Shown one piece after another: positions 8,402-15,385 of a stretch of 47,911 nucleotides of DNA (its first letter is position 1; every line of letters starts with the position of its first letter). The stretch lies in assembly GCA_046498365.1 (NCBI GenBank), contig JAWOAV010000004.1, positions 1 through 47,911 of the forward strand, given 5' to 3'. Under the pieces are notes generated by a model. It did no database searches, was not told the DNA's origin, and saw nothing but the letters and a program-made list of their open reading frames with translations. The translations under genes were made by a program, and so were the position numbers. The DNA is from B1SED10-16 sp046498365 (GTDB lineage: Bacteria > Desulfobacterota > Desulfobacteria > Desulfobacterales > Desulfosalsimonadaceae).

Positions 8402-10069
8402 TTATTTCAATACCGCCCCTTTGTCCGCGGACGTGACCTGCTGCGCATAGCGTGCCATGTATCCCCGTGTGATTTTCGGCTGCGGTGCCTTCCACTTTGA
8501 AAACCGTTTTTCGATTTCTTCCTCCGGCACCTGCAGCGTGATGGTTTTTCCGGGAATATCGATTGCGATCCGGTCGCCTTCGGCCACAATGGCAATGGGA
8601 CCTTTTTGCATGGCTTCCGGAGAGACGTGCCCGATGGCGGCTCCCCGGGTGCCGCCGGAAAAACGTCCGTCCGTGATCAGGGCGACGTGCCCGTCAAGGC
8701 CCATGCCGGCAATGGCGGACGTGGGGGTGAGCATTTCGCGCATGCCGGGTCCGCCCATGGGGCCTTCGAAGCGGATGACGACGATATCCCCTTTGGTGAT
8801 TTTTCCGGACATGATGGCCTCGGTGGCATCCTCTTCCGATTCGAACACGCGGGCCGGCCCTTCGTGGTGCAGCATCTCCTCTGCGACGGCGGACTGCTTT
8901 ACCACGCATCCGGAAGGCGCGAGGTTGCCGAAAAGAATCGCAAGCCCTCCTGTCTTGTGATAAGGGTCGCTGACCGGACGAATCACCCCGGTGTCTTTGG
9001 TTTTAACGGCGGCAATGTTTTCCTTTACGGTTTTTCCGGTAACCGTAAGACTTTCGCCGTTGATAAACCCGGCTTCGAATAAAGTTTTCATCACGGCGTA
9101 AATCCCGCCTGCGTTGTCCAGGTCCTCTATGTGATGGGCACCCCCCGGGGAGAGGGAGCACAAATGGGGAATTCGGTTGCTGATCATGTTGATCATGTCC
9201 AGATCCATGGGCATGCCGGCTTCATGGGCGAGTGCGGCCAGGTGCAGCACCGTGTTGGTGGAGCACCCCATTGCCATATCCACGCACAGGGCGTTTTCAA
9301 ACGCCTCTTTTGTAAGGATTTTAGAGGGTGTCAGCTGTTTTTCAAAAAGATCCATGATCTGCATGCCGGCCTGTTTGGCCAGGCGCACCCGGGCGGACAT
9401 AACGGACGGGATGGTGCCGTTTCCCGGGAGCCCCAGTCCGATGGCCTCTGTAAGGCAGTTCATGGAATTGGCCGTGAACATACCGGCGCAGGAGCCGCAC
9501 GTCGGGCACGCGGCATCCTCGATTTCGCACAGCTGTTCTTCGGTCATCTTCCCTGAGCGAACCTTTCCCACGGATTCAAAAACCGAGATCAAATCCACTT
9601 TTTTGGAGGGGTCATCCGGGTGTCTGCCGGCGAGCATGGGCCCTCCGCTGATGAAGATGGTCGGCAGATCCAGCCGGGCTGCCGCCATGAGCATTCCCGG
9701 GACGATCTTGTCGCAGTTGGGAATCATGACCAGTGCGTCCAGCGCATGCGCTGTTGCCATGATTTCGATGGAATCGGCAATGATTTCGCGGCTGCCAAGA
9801 GAATATTTCATGCCTTCGTGCCCCATGGCGATGCCGTCGCAGACGCCGATGGTGCCGAATTCCACCGGTGTGCCGCCTGCCATGTAAATGCCGGCCTTGA
9901 CCGCATCAGCGATTTTGTTCAGGTCTGCGTGCCCGGGGACGATGCTGTTGTGGGAATTGGCCACGCCGATGAGGGGGCGGCGAATTTCATCATCGGTATA
10001 GCCGATCGCTTTCAGCAACGAACGGTGCGGCGCCCTTCCAATACCCTTTTTTGCGATATCACTCTTCAT
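8402..10069 (-). CDS. ilvD: Dihydroxy-acid dehydratase
   Basis: Removes water from the dihydroxy acids to give the 2-oxo acids of valine and isoleucine; an iron-sulfur enzyme that is oxygen-sensitive in most bacteria. The 555-residue product has GVCDGIAMGHEGM, IPNCDKIVPGM and CPTCGSCAGMFTANSMNCL, the cysteine-bearing motifs that hold the cluster, and the C-terminal DGRFSGGTRGAAIGHVSPEA. The ATG at 10067-10069 has GGAGG seven bases upstream. It is the first structural gene of the operon, directly behind the attenuator at 10102-10273, so its transcription should depend on charged Ile/Val/Leu tRNA. Confidence 0.95.
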   Translation of the reverse strand: MKSDIAKKGIGRAPHRSLLKAIGYTDDEIRRPLIGVANSHNSIVPGHADLNKIADAVKAGIYMAGGTPVEFGTIGVCDGIAMGHEGMKYSLGSREIIADSIEIMATAHALDALVMIPNCDKIVPGMLMAAARLDLPTIFISGGPMLAGRHPDDPSKKVDLISVFESVGKVRSGKMTEEQLCEIEDAACPTCGSCAGMFTANSMNCLTEAIGLGLPGNGTIPSVMSARVRLAKQAGMQIMDLFEKQLTPSKILTKEAFENALCVDMAMGCSTNTVLHLAALAHEAGMPMDLDMINMISNRIPHLCSLSPGGAHHIEDLDNAGGIYAVMKTLFEAGFINGESLTVTGKTVKENIAAVKTKDTGVIRPVSDPYHKTGGLAILFGNLAPSGCVVKQSAVAEEMLHHEGPARVFESEEDATEAIMSGKITKGDIVVIRFEGPMGGPGMREMLTPTSAIAGMGLDGHVALITDGRFSGGTRGAAIGHVSPEAMQKGPIAIVAEGDRIAIDIPGKTITLQVPEEEIEKRFSKWKAPQPKITRGYMARYAQQVTSADKGAVLK

Positions 10070-10101
10070 CAGGTTCCTCCAGTTTGACGCTTCGTTAAAA
10101 C

Positions 10102-10138
10102 AAAAAAACCGTTACCAGCTTTTTGGGGCTGATAACGG
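10102..10138 (-). terminator. ilv attenuator terminator (3:4 hairpin)
   Basis: On the minus strand CCGTTATCAGC (10138-10128) pairs with GCTGGTAACGG (10119-10109) through eleven pairs, one of them G-U, and is followed by seven Ts at 10108-10102. It stands 33 bases before the ilvD start, with no gene between it and the leader peptide. The same hairpin also has a T run on the plus strand, so it could act in both directions, but no plus-strand gene leads into it. Confidence 0.85.
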
Positions 10139-10257
10139 TTTTTTTTAAGAAATTGAAAACTTATATTTTGTCTTGCGCCATTATCAACCCTGTGGCTCCC
10201 AAAGGACGTCAACTACGCCCAGTACGGGTACAATAAGGAGAATAAGGTCGATAATGA
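10126..10257 (-). promoter_or_regulatory. ilv attenuator: pairing segments 1, 2 and 3
   Basis: Three minus-strand segments can pair in alternative ways. Segment 1 is TCATTATCGACCT (10257-10245), inside the leader peptide at its Ile/Val codons. Segment 2 is GGGTTGATAATGG (10190-10178), over the leader stop codon. Segment 3 is CCGTTATCAGCCC (10138-10126), the left side of the terminator. Segments 2 and 3 pair at all 13 positions with two wobbles; segments 1 and 2 pair at all 13 with three wobbles. A ribosome stalled on Ile/Val/Leu codons would cover segment 1, free segment 2 to hold segment 3, and block the terminator; one that reaches the stop would cover segment 2 and allow termination. The pairings are seen; the mechanism is inferred from known his/trp/ilv attenuators. 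Confidence 0.85.
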
Positions 10258-10273
10258 CAATCCTGGATATCAT
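10184..10273 (-). CDS. ilv operon leader peptide
   Basis: A 29-codon frame, ATG at 10273-10271 and TGA at 10186-10184. It begins MISRIVIIDLILLIV and holds six Ile, six Val and five Leu codons, so 17 of 29 residues are the end products of the operon behind it. The stop lies inside pairing segment 2 and 46 bases before the terminator hairpin, the spacing needed for ribosome-controlled attenuation. No strong ribosome site precedes the ATG. The frame is open further upstream to about 10405 with another hydrophobic stretch (LCILIIAAFA) but has no ATG there; a TTG at 10342 would give a 52-residue product. A small membrane protein is therefore an alternative reading, though the RNA pairings favour a leader. 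Confidence 0.78.
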   Translation of the reverse strand: MISRIVIIDLILLIVPVLGVVDVLWEPQG

Positions 10274-10384
10274 TGGAAAACGGCCCGTATTGCTTTTTAC
10301 CGGTTTGAAATTATCATCGGCGAATGCAGCGATGATCAAAATACACAGGCAATCCGACCCATAAAAGCGATCGAATTTTTGTTC

Positions 10385-10412
10385 ATTAACAACAAAACAA
10401 ATCCTTTGTCAA
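10385..10412 (-). promoter_or_regulatory. Candidate sigma-70 promoter of the ilv operon
   Basis: On the minus strand a perfect TTGACA (10412-10407) is followed, after 16 bases, by GTTAAT (10390-10385), a moderate -10 match. Transcription would begin near 10377 and give a leader of about 308 bases before ilvD, containing the leader peptide and terminator. No better site was found between the leader peptide and the R3 repeat upstream. Confidence 0.5.
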
Positions 10413-10439
10413 GCATTTGTTTTGCATATTTCAAATTAC

Positions 10440-10596
10440 TAATTTTTGCATTCTTGTATAGGCACGGTACATATTCCCACAAAATGTAGGGCCGTAGGGG
10501 CACCCCTTGCGGGTGCCCGGAATCCGGGCACCCGCAAGGGGTGCCCCTACGAGGTCTTCCTGGTCATCATGTCTATTGATAAATGCAAAGATTTGT
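10440..10596. repeat. R3 element, copy a (with perfect 57-bp palindrome)
   Basis: The ends are TTTTTGCATTCTTGTATAGG and, inverted, CATCATGTCTATTGATAAATGCAAA. Inside, 10494-10550 is a perfect palindrome of 28 bases each side of one A (GTAGGGGCACCCCTTGCGGG and its complement outward). Related copies lie at 23406-23535 and 47431-47590. It separates the hydrolase gene from the ilv promoter and could stop read-through. No protein is encoded; it looks like a MITE-type element. Confidence 0.8.
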
Positions 10597-10639
10597 AATC
10601 CGGTAAAAGCCAAGGACCGCTTTGTCCGTGCATCGCTGT

Positions 10640-11368
10640 TTATGGCTTTGCCGTAAGCGCGTCAGCGAACCATGCGACGGTTTCCTCGATGAACGTCTTC
10701 TGAAAATCCGGAGCACTGATGGCGTGATCGCCGCCGGGGAACCGGATGAGCCTTTTGGGGGAGGCGGCTTTTTCATAAATCTCCGAGGCGTTGGAAAACG
10801 ATACCACCTGGTCTGCATCCCCATGAAATACAAGTATATTGCGTATTTTTCCCAGACTGCCCGAAACATCAAATGCCATTTGTTCGACTTTCATGCCGTC
10901 AAATTGGGGATCTTTGTCGATATCCGGCGGGATGCGGATGGCTTCCAGGCGAACCGGGGCGGCAAGCGTGACAATGGTCACGATCTCAAGCGCTTCTGCA
11001 ATACCCAGGCATACCGCTCCCCCCATGCTGCTGCCGAAAAGCCCGAGCGGCTTGCCGATGCCCGGATGCGCCATCACCGTTGAAATGGCCGAAGCCAGAT
11101 CGTTCACGCGTCCTGCATAGGTCGTGGCCGTTGCAAAAAGCCCGTCGCTTTTCCCGCAGCCGCGATGGTCAAAGCGAAAAAAAGCGATACCGTGCTCGTT
11201 CATTCTTTCGGCAAGGACTTTTTGCTTTGGAGACTCCCCGTCGCTTAAAAGACCATGGGATCCGACAACTACGGGAATTTTCCGGTTGCCGGGTGTTGCG
11301 TTTTCCGGAAAATGGAGGGTCCCGTTCAAACGAAAATTGTCTGCATGAAAATCGATTTTTTTGATCAT
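10640..11368 (-). CDS. Alpha/beta hydrolase (S33/esterase-like)
   Basis: A cytoplasmic serine hydrolase of unknown substrate, 242 residues. It has the oxyanion loop region GSHGLLSDGES, FRFDHRGCGKSDG, the nucleophile elbow LFGSSMGGA (Ser near residue 114), the acid in FHGDADQVV, and the histidine in FPGGDHAIS. This order and spacing match the Hydrolase_4 / BAAT-like group of putative acyl esterases or aminopeptidases. The ATG at 11366-11368 is taken because the in-frame ATG at 11419 lies in an R1 repeat and has no ribosome site. No signal peptide is seen. It is a single gene with R3 downstream and R1 upstream, so context does not indicate a substrate. Confidence 0.8.
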   Translation of the reverse strand: MIKKIDFHADNFRLNGTLHFPENATPGNRKIPVVVGSHGLLSDGESPKQKVLAERMNEHGIAFFRFDHRGCGKSDGLFATATTYAGRVNDLASAISTVMAHPGIGKPLGLFGSSMGGAVCLGIAEALEIVTIVTLAAPVRLEAIRIPPDIDKDPQFDGMKVEQMAFDVSGSLGKIRNILVFHGDADQVVSFSNASEIYEKAASPKRLIRFPGGDHAISAPDFQKTFIEETVAWFADALTAKP

Positions 11369-11407
11369 CAGTTTGTTTCCGGTGCGTTTATTGTAAGGAA
11401 GTTTGAT

Positions 11408-11537
11408 GGAGAAACGCATAATTTCATGGGCGTCCCCCTCTTTATTTTATTGCTTTTCTCTGTGAATCTCTGTGTCTCCTCTGTGCCCTCTGTGGTAAAA
11501 ACCACCCTCCCCGTATTTTCTACCCCACTTGATCTCT
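11408..11537. repeat. R1 element, copy a (internal part)
   Basis: Contains GAAACGCATAATTTCATGGG, a CTCTGTGAATCTCTGTGTCT tract, CCCTCTGTGGTAAAAACCA and CCCCACTTGATCT. These match the internal part of the full R1 copies at 16306-16489, 17072-17256 and 20315-20500, but the terminal CAAGCCATCTC motifs are not visible. It lies across the divergent promoter region of the hydrolase and rlmD. Confidence 0.7.
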
Positions 11538-11753
11538 TGGCCGTCAAGTTTGTTTGCAATACGCTATACAGTATATTACCATACGCTGCATTACAAATTT
11601 TTGTTTGAATAGCACCTGACGAGCGCAATATTCGGATTTCGGTTCGGGATCGCGGCGGCGCCTTCTGCGAGGCCGCCCCGGCGGAAGATGCAGCAAAGGA
11701 CATCATGCCGGGGCGCTTCGATCTCCCGTCTCACATATACAGGAAGAAAACGA
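11538..11753. other. Intergenic stretch upstream of rlmD
   Basis: No gene is visible. The 27 bases from ATTCGGATTTCGGTTC near 11629 recur at about 36464, upstream of moeA, and may be a further short repeat. The AGGAAG at 11741 is the ribosome site of rlmD. Confidence 0.5.
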
Positions 11754-13145
11754 ATGACGATCAAAAAAAAACAGGAAATATCGCTCGACATAACGGGCAT
11801 TGCATTCGGGGGGAGGGGTATTGCCCGGGTGGACGGATATACCGTGTTTGTCGAAAAGGCCGTCCCGGGGGACAGAGTTGTCGCCCGAATCGTTAAAAAG
11901 AAAAAGTCGTATGCCGAAGCCCGTACCATAACGGTAATCGAACCCGCCCCGGACCGCGTGGAAGCCCCTTGCCGGTACAGCGGCCTTTGCGGCGGGTGCA
12001 AGTGGCAGTTTTTGAATTATGACCGGCAGCTTGTCTATAAGCGGCAGCACGTGGTCGAGGCCATGGAGCGTATAGGCGCCATAACCGGCACGATGGTGCA
12101 TGAAACGATCCCATCGGAAAAGAAGTTCGGCTACAGAAACAAAATGGAATTTTCCTGCTCGGACCGCCGGTGGCTTCTGCCGGAAGAGCTGGGCAATCCG
12201 GATATTGAAAAATCATTCGCATTGGGGCTGCATGTTCCCGGAACATTTGATAAAATCATTGATATCGATGAATGCATGCTTCATCCGGCCCAGGGAAACC
12301 GTATCCTGGCCGATGTGAAAAGATACATGAAAACTTCCGGCTTTCCGGCATACGGCATACGGAGCCATGAGGGGTTCTGGCGCTTCCTGATGCTTCGCCA
12401 CAGCGTGGCCCGTGACCAGTGGCTCGTCAACCTGATAACATCGGAAGATCGGCCGGAAGCCGTGGGGCCGCTGGCGGAAATGCTGATGGCCGGTCATGGC
12501 AATATCGCCGGGGTGGTCAACAACGTGTCCGGTAAAAAGGCGGCGATCAGCGCGGGGGATTTTGAAAAGCCGCTTGCAGGGAGCAGCTGCCTAAAGGAAC
12601 GTCTGGGACCGTTTGTATTTGAAATATCGGCGAATTCTTTTTTTCAGACCAATACCCGGGGGGCGCAAACGCTCTATGAAACCGTTGTCCGCTATGCCGG
12701 TCTTACCGGCAGGGAATCCGTCGTGGATCTTTACTGCGGCACAGGCACCATCGCCATATGGCTTTCAGAACATGCCGGAAAGGTCCTGGGCCTTGAAATC
12801 GCCCAAAGCGCCGTTGCCGATGCGCGGAAAAATTGTCTCCGCAACGGGATAACCAACTGCAGCTTTACAGCGGGAGACGTTCGGGAATCCATTTCCTCCG
12901 TAACATACCGCCCCGATGTTCTGGTTATCGATCCTCCCCGGGCAGGCATGCACAAGGAGGTGGCAGCCAAGGCGGGCCTGCTTGGGGCCAAAAGGATTGT
13001 TTACGTGTCATGCAATCCGGCCACCCTGGCCCGTGATCTTTCCATGCTTGCCCCGGACTACCACGTTGACGAAATTCAGCCCGTGGACATGTTTCCGCAC
13101 ACGTATCACATTGAAGCCGTGGCAAAGCTTACAAAAAAAAGCTAA
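11754..13145 (+). CDS. rlmD: 23S rRNA (uracil-5-)-methyltransferase RlmD/RumA family
   Basis: SAM-dependent enzyme of the TrmA/RumA family that methylates a uracil in 23S rRNA. The 463-residue product starts with a TRAM RNA-binding domain (about 1-60). The iron-sulfur cysteines are C-x5-CGGC at 73-82 with a fourth expected further on. The SAM motif DLYCGTGTIAIWLSE sits near 325, DPPRAGMHKE near 397, and the catalytic cysteine is in YVSCNPATLARD (Cys420). The ATG at 11754 is chosen for the AGGAAG nine bases upstream. TrmA/RlmC/RlmD assignments within this family cannot be settled by eye, so the exact uridine is inferred. Confidence 0.88.
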   Translation: MTIKKKQEISLDITGIAFGGRGIARVDGYTVFVEKAVPGDRVVARIVKKKKSYAEARTITVIEPAPDRVEAPCRYSGLCGGCKWQFLNYDRQLVYKRQHVVEAMERIGAITGTMVHETIPSEKKFGYRNKMEFSCSDRRWLLPEELGNPDIEKSFALGLHVPGTFDKIIDIDECMLHPAQGNRILADVKRYMKTSGFPAYGIRSHEGFWRFLMLRHSVARDQWLVNLITSEDRPEAVGPLAEMLMAGHGNIAGVVNNVSGKKAAISAGDFEKPLAGSSCLKERLGPFVFEISANSFFQTNTRGAQTLYETVVRYAGLTGRESVVDLYCGTGTIAIWLSEHAGKVLGLEIAQSAVADARKNCLRNGITNCSFTAGDVRESISSVTYRPDVLVIDPPRAGMHKEVAAKAGLLGAKRIVYVSCNPATLARDLSMLAPDYHVDEIQPVDMFPHTYHIEAVAKLTKKS

Positions 13146-13202
13146 AAGCCATCGCAAGAAAAGATTTTGGGGCAAAGGATTTTTTTTTGAGATAGCTTGT
13201 AA
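13146..13202. repeat. R1 minimal remnant upstream of trmO
   Basis: The segment AAAGCCATCGCAAG then GATTTTGGGGCAAAGGATTT and TTTTTTGAGATAGCTTGTAA matches the two ends of R1 (left CAAGCCATCTCAA, right TTTTTTTGAGATGGCTTG) with the internal CACAGAG part missing. The AAAGGAGCAC ribosome site of trmO begins at its right edge. Confidence 0.6.
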
Positions 13203-13212
13203 AGGAGCACGT

Positions 13213-13602
13213 ATGAAGGTTACCCTGACACCGATCGGCCGTTTTTACACGGATGAAACCGACATTCCGAGGCATTGGAGCATTTCAGACGAAAAGGGGC
13301 GAATCGAAATCGATCCGCAATACACGGAAGGATTGAAGCATATCCGCAACGGCCAGCAAATCGTGGCGATTTTTTATTTCCATAAAAGTGAGCCGTTCAC
13401 AAAGGATCTGCTTATGCAGACCCCTCCCCATAAAGGCACAAGAACCGGGGTTTTTTCGACGTGCTCCCCGAGACGTCCCAACCCGATCGGACTTTCCGTA
13501 TTAACCGTTACCGATATTCGGGACAATATCATCGAGGTCAGCGGCATCGATATGGTCGATGGGACCCCCATTCTGGACATCAAACCGCATATCCCGGGGT
13601 AG
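13213..13602 (+). CDS. trmO: tRNA t6A37 methyltransferase TrmO (TsaA family)
   Basis: SAM-dependent beta-barrel methyltransferase expected to N6-methylate threonylcarbamoyl-A37 of tRNA-Thr. The 129-residue product has the family signature FSTCSPRRPNPIGLSVL (about 82-98), DGTPILDIKPHIPG at the C-terminus, and PIGRFYTDE near the N-terminus. It is the short single-domain form, lacking the C-terminal extension of E. coli TrmO. The ATG at 13213 has AAAGGAG eight bases upstream. It follows rlmD by 67 bases on the same strand, with an R1 remnant between. Two RNA methyltransferases are therefore adjacent. In several archaea and anaerobes TsaA-like proteins have no proven tRNA role, so function is by family. 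Confidence 0.85.
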   Translation: MKVTLTPIGRFYTDETDIPRHWSISDEKGRIEIDPQYTEGLKHIRNGQQIVAIFYFHKSEPFTKDLLMQTPPHKGTRTGVFSTCSPRRPNPIGLSVLTVTDIRDNIIEVSGIDMVDGTPILDIKPHIPG

Positions 13603-13763
13603 GCGCAAGGGCTGCCGGCCGTAATCCGGCGGTCATTTACGGGAAACGGTGGTCGCGGGCCGGTGGGGGGATTTGACGACAGCCGTTTGAATCCGTCTTC
13701 AATCAAGGTTACTATTCTAGTAGCGTGCCAATCTTTCAACCCCAGAAAAGGAGGACCGGCATC

Positions 13764-14669
13764 ATGAGAAAACCGCTTGAGCGCATTTTGTGCGCAACCG
13801 ATTTTTCCGAGGTGTCCAGAAGCGTCGTCCCCTATGGAATAGAAATGGCGAAAAAACTAAGCGCCAAGCTCTATATCTGCCATATTATCGATCTTCCGGC
13901 CATTTCCGTTTACGGCGAATCGGTTTTCGATCCCATCTCCCATCAGCAGTACTTTATCGATTTCGCCAGAAAAGAAATGGAAAACCAGGTCGCAGGGGAG
14001 GACATCGACTGGGAGCCGCTGATCTCCATCGGCCAGACCCCGGATGAAATTGTGCGCCTTGTGGTGGAAAACAATATCGACATGGTTGTAACCTCCACGC
14101 ATGGTCGTTCAGGGTTGAGACGGCTTTTCCTGGGTTCCGTGACGGAACGGCTCATGAGAACGCTGACGTGCCCGCTGCTTGTTCTGCCGTCTGAAGATAC
14201 GGCGGATGAAGACCAACTTCGCCGGCGCTTCCCCTTCAGGAACATCCTCGTGGCATACGACTTCTCAAAGGATTCGGAGCAGGCGTTCAGCACAAGCCTT
14301 AGCATCGCGCAGGAATTCGAGTCCAATCTTCATATCGTACACGTGGTGGAACCCACCGCTTACAAGGACTTCCTCAAGTTTCCGGGCGCGCCGGGCGAAC
14401 CTTTGCCGAGGGATATTCATGATTCCCTGAAGGAAGGCCTTTTGGAGCTGGTCCCCATGGAAGCGTTTAACTGGTGCGAGATCCAGGCGGAAATACTCGT
14501 GGGGAAACCCTATGCCGAGATCGTCTCCTATGCAGGAGAAAAGGGCATCGACCTGATCGCCCTGGGCGTACGGGGGCACGGAAAAGTGGAAGAGGTCCTG
14601 GTCGGGTCAACCACGGATCGTGTGATCCGGCGCGCCCCCTGCCCGGTACTGTCCGTGCTTCCGGCCTAA
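13764..14669 (+). CDS. Tandem universal stress protein
   Basis: A 301-residue cytoplasmic protein with two UspA domains. The first (about 1-146) begins ILCATDFSEVSRSVVPYG and ends STHGRSGLRRLFLGSVTERL; the second (about 155-300) begins NILVAYDFSKDSEQAF and ends GVRGHGKVEEVLVGSTTDRV. In each the G-x2-G-x9-G-(S/T) ATP-binding pattern is present, so both domains may bind ATP. The ATG at 13764 is preferred to one at 13725 because GGAGG lies nine bases before it. The stop overlaps the stop of the convergent ferredoxin gene by four bases. Role in stress survival is by family; no partner is clear. Confidence 0.9.
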   Translation: MRKPLERILCATDFSEVSRSVVPYGIEMAKKLSAKLYICHIIDLPAISVYGESVFDPISHQQYFIDFARKEMENQVAGEDIDWEPLISIGQTPDEIVRLVVENNIDMVVTSTHGRSGLRRLFLGSVTERLMRTLTCPLLVLPSEDTADEDQLRRRFPFRNILVAYDFSKDSEQAFSTSLSIAQEFESNLHIVHVVEPTAYKDFLKFPGAPGEPLPRDIHDSLKEGLLELVPMEAFNWCEIQAEILVGKPYAEIVSYAGEKGIDLIALGVRGHGKVEEVLVGSTTDRVIRRAPCPVLSVLPA

Positions 14670-15385
14670 ACAATATCCCCCTTCGGATTGATCACGATTT
14701 CGGAAAGGGGCACGCTTTTGCCCGATTTTTCAAGGCCTTTTTTGACAATCCACGGCAGTCCGCTGCAGCAGGGGACTTCCATGGTCGCCACGGTCACGCT
14801 TTTAATCCCGGCGGTTTTGAATATCTCCGCAAATTTCTGGATGTATTCATCGGCGTTATCGAATTTCGGGCATCCCATCATCACGATTTTGCCGTTTAAC
14901 AGCTCTTCGTGCAGACGGGTGTGGGCCACCCCTGCGCAGTCGGCCAGCACCAGAAGATCGGCATTTTTCAGAAACGGCGCTTTCGGGGGCACCAGGCGGA
15001 TTTTGATCGGCCAGTGGGTAAGCGCTGAAAAACCGGCTGCAGGAGATCCGTCGGCGGGTTTGTCCGCGGCAAAGGTTTTCATCTGCAGGGAGGGGCACCC
15101 GCATTCAGGCGCCGGCGATTCCGGTATTTCTTTTTCTTCAATGGTATTCAGGTGCGCTTCCACCGCCTCTTCGTCAAATTCATCAGCTTCCCGTTCGACG
15201 ATTTTCAATGCACCAACGGGGCATTCCCCGAGGCAGGCGCCAAGGCCGTCGCACAGGTTATCGGATATCACGCGCGCCTTGCCGTCAATGATCTGTATGG
15301 CGCCTTCGGCGCAGGAGGGAACGCACTGCCCGCATCCATCACAAAGGGTGTCGTCGATTTCTATGATTTTTCTCATTGTTTTCAT
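14666..15385 (-). CDS. Two-cluster [4Fe-4S] ferredoxin-domain protein
   Basis: An electron-transfer protein of 239 residues. Residues 15-29 (CDGCGQCVPSCAEGA) and about 45-60 (CDGLGACLGECPVGA) form a bacterial-type pair of [4Fe-4S] sites. The rest has further cysteines in PECGCPSL, VLADCAGVA, MMGCPKF and VPCCSGLPW. This layout is common in anaerobic deltaproteobacteria, annotated as 4Fe-4S binding protein; the C-terminal two thirds has no named function. The ATG at 15385 has GGAG eight bases upstream. It is last in a two-gene unit, overlapping the start of the stop codon of the HD-like gene by one base, and is convergent with the stress-protein gene. Substrate and partner are unknown. Confidence 0.85.
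   Translation of the reverse strand: MKTMRKIIEIDDTLCDGCGQCVPSCAEGAIQIIDGKARVISDNLCDGLGACLGECPVGALKIVEREADEFDEEAVEAHLNTIEEKEIPESPAPECGCPSLQMKTFAADKPADGSPAAGFSALTHWPIKIRLVPPKAPFLKNADLLVLADCAGVAHTRLHEELLNGKIVMMGCPKFDNADEYIQKFAEIFKTAGIKSVTVATMEVPCCSGLPWIVKKGLEKSGKSVPLSEIVINPKGDIV

Noticed and set aside
10102..10257. T-box leader in front of ilvD
   Set aside because: No T-box sequence or specifier stem was seen; the alternative pairings with a codon-rich leader peptide explain the region fully.
11369..11419. N-terminal extension of the alpha/beta hydrolase to the ATG at 11419
   Set aside because: That stretch lies mostly in an R1 repeat, lacks a ribosome site and adds residues outside the family alignment.
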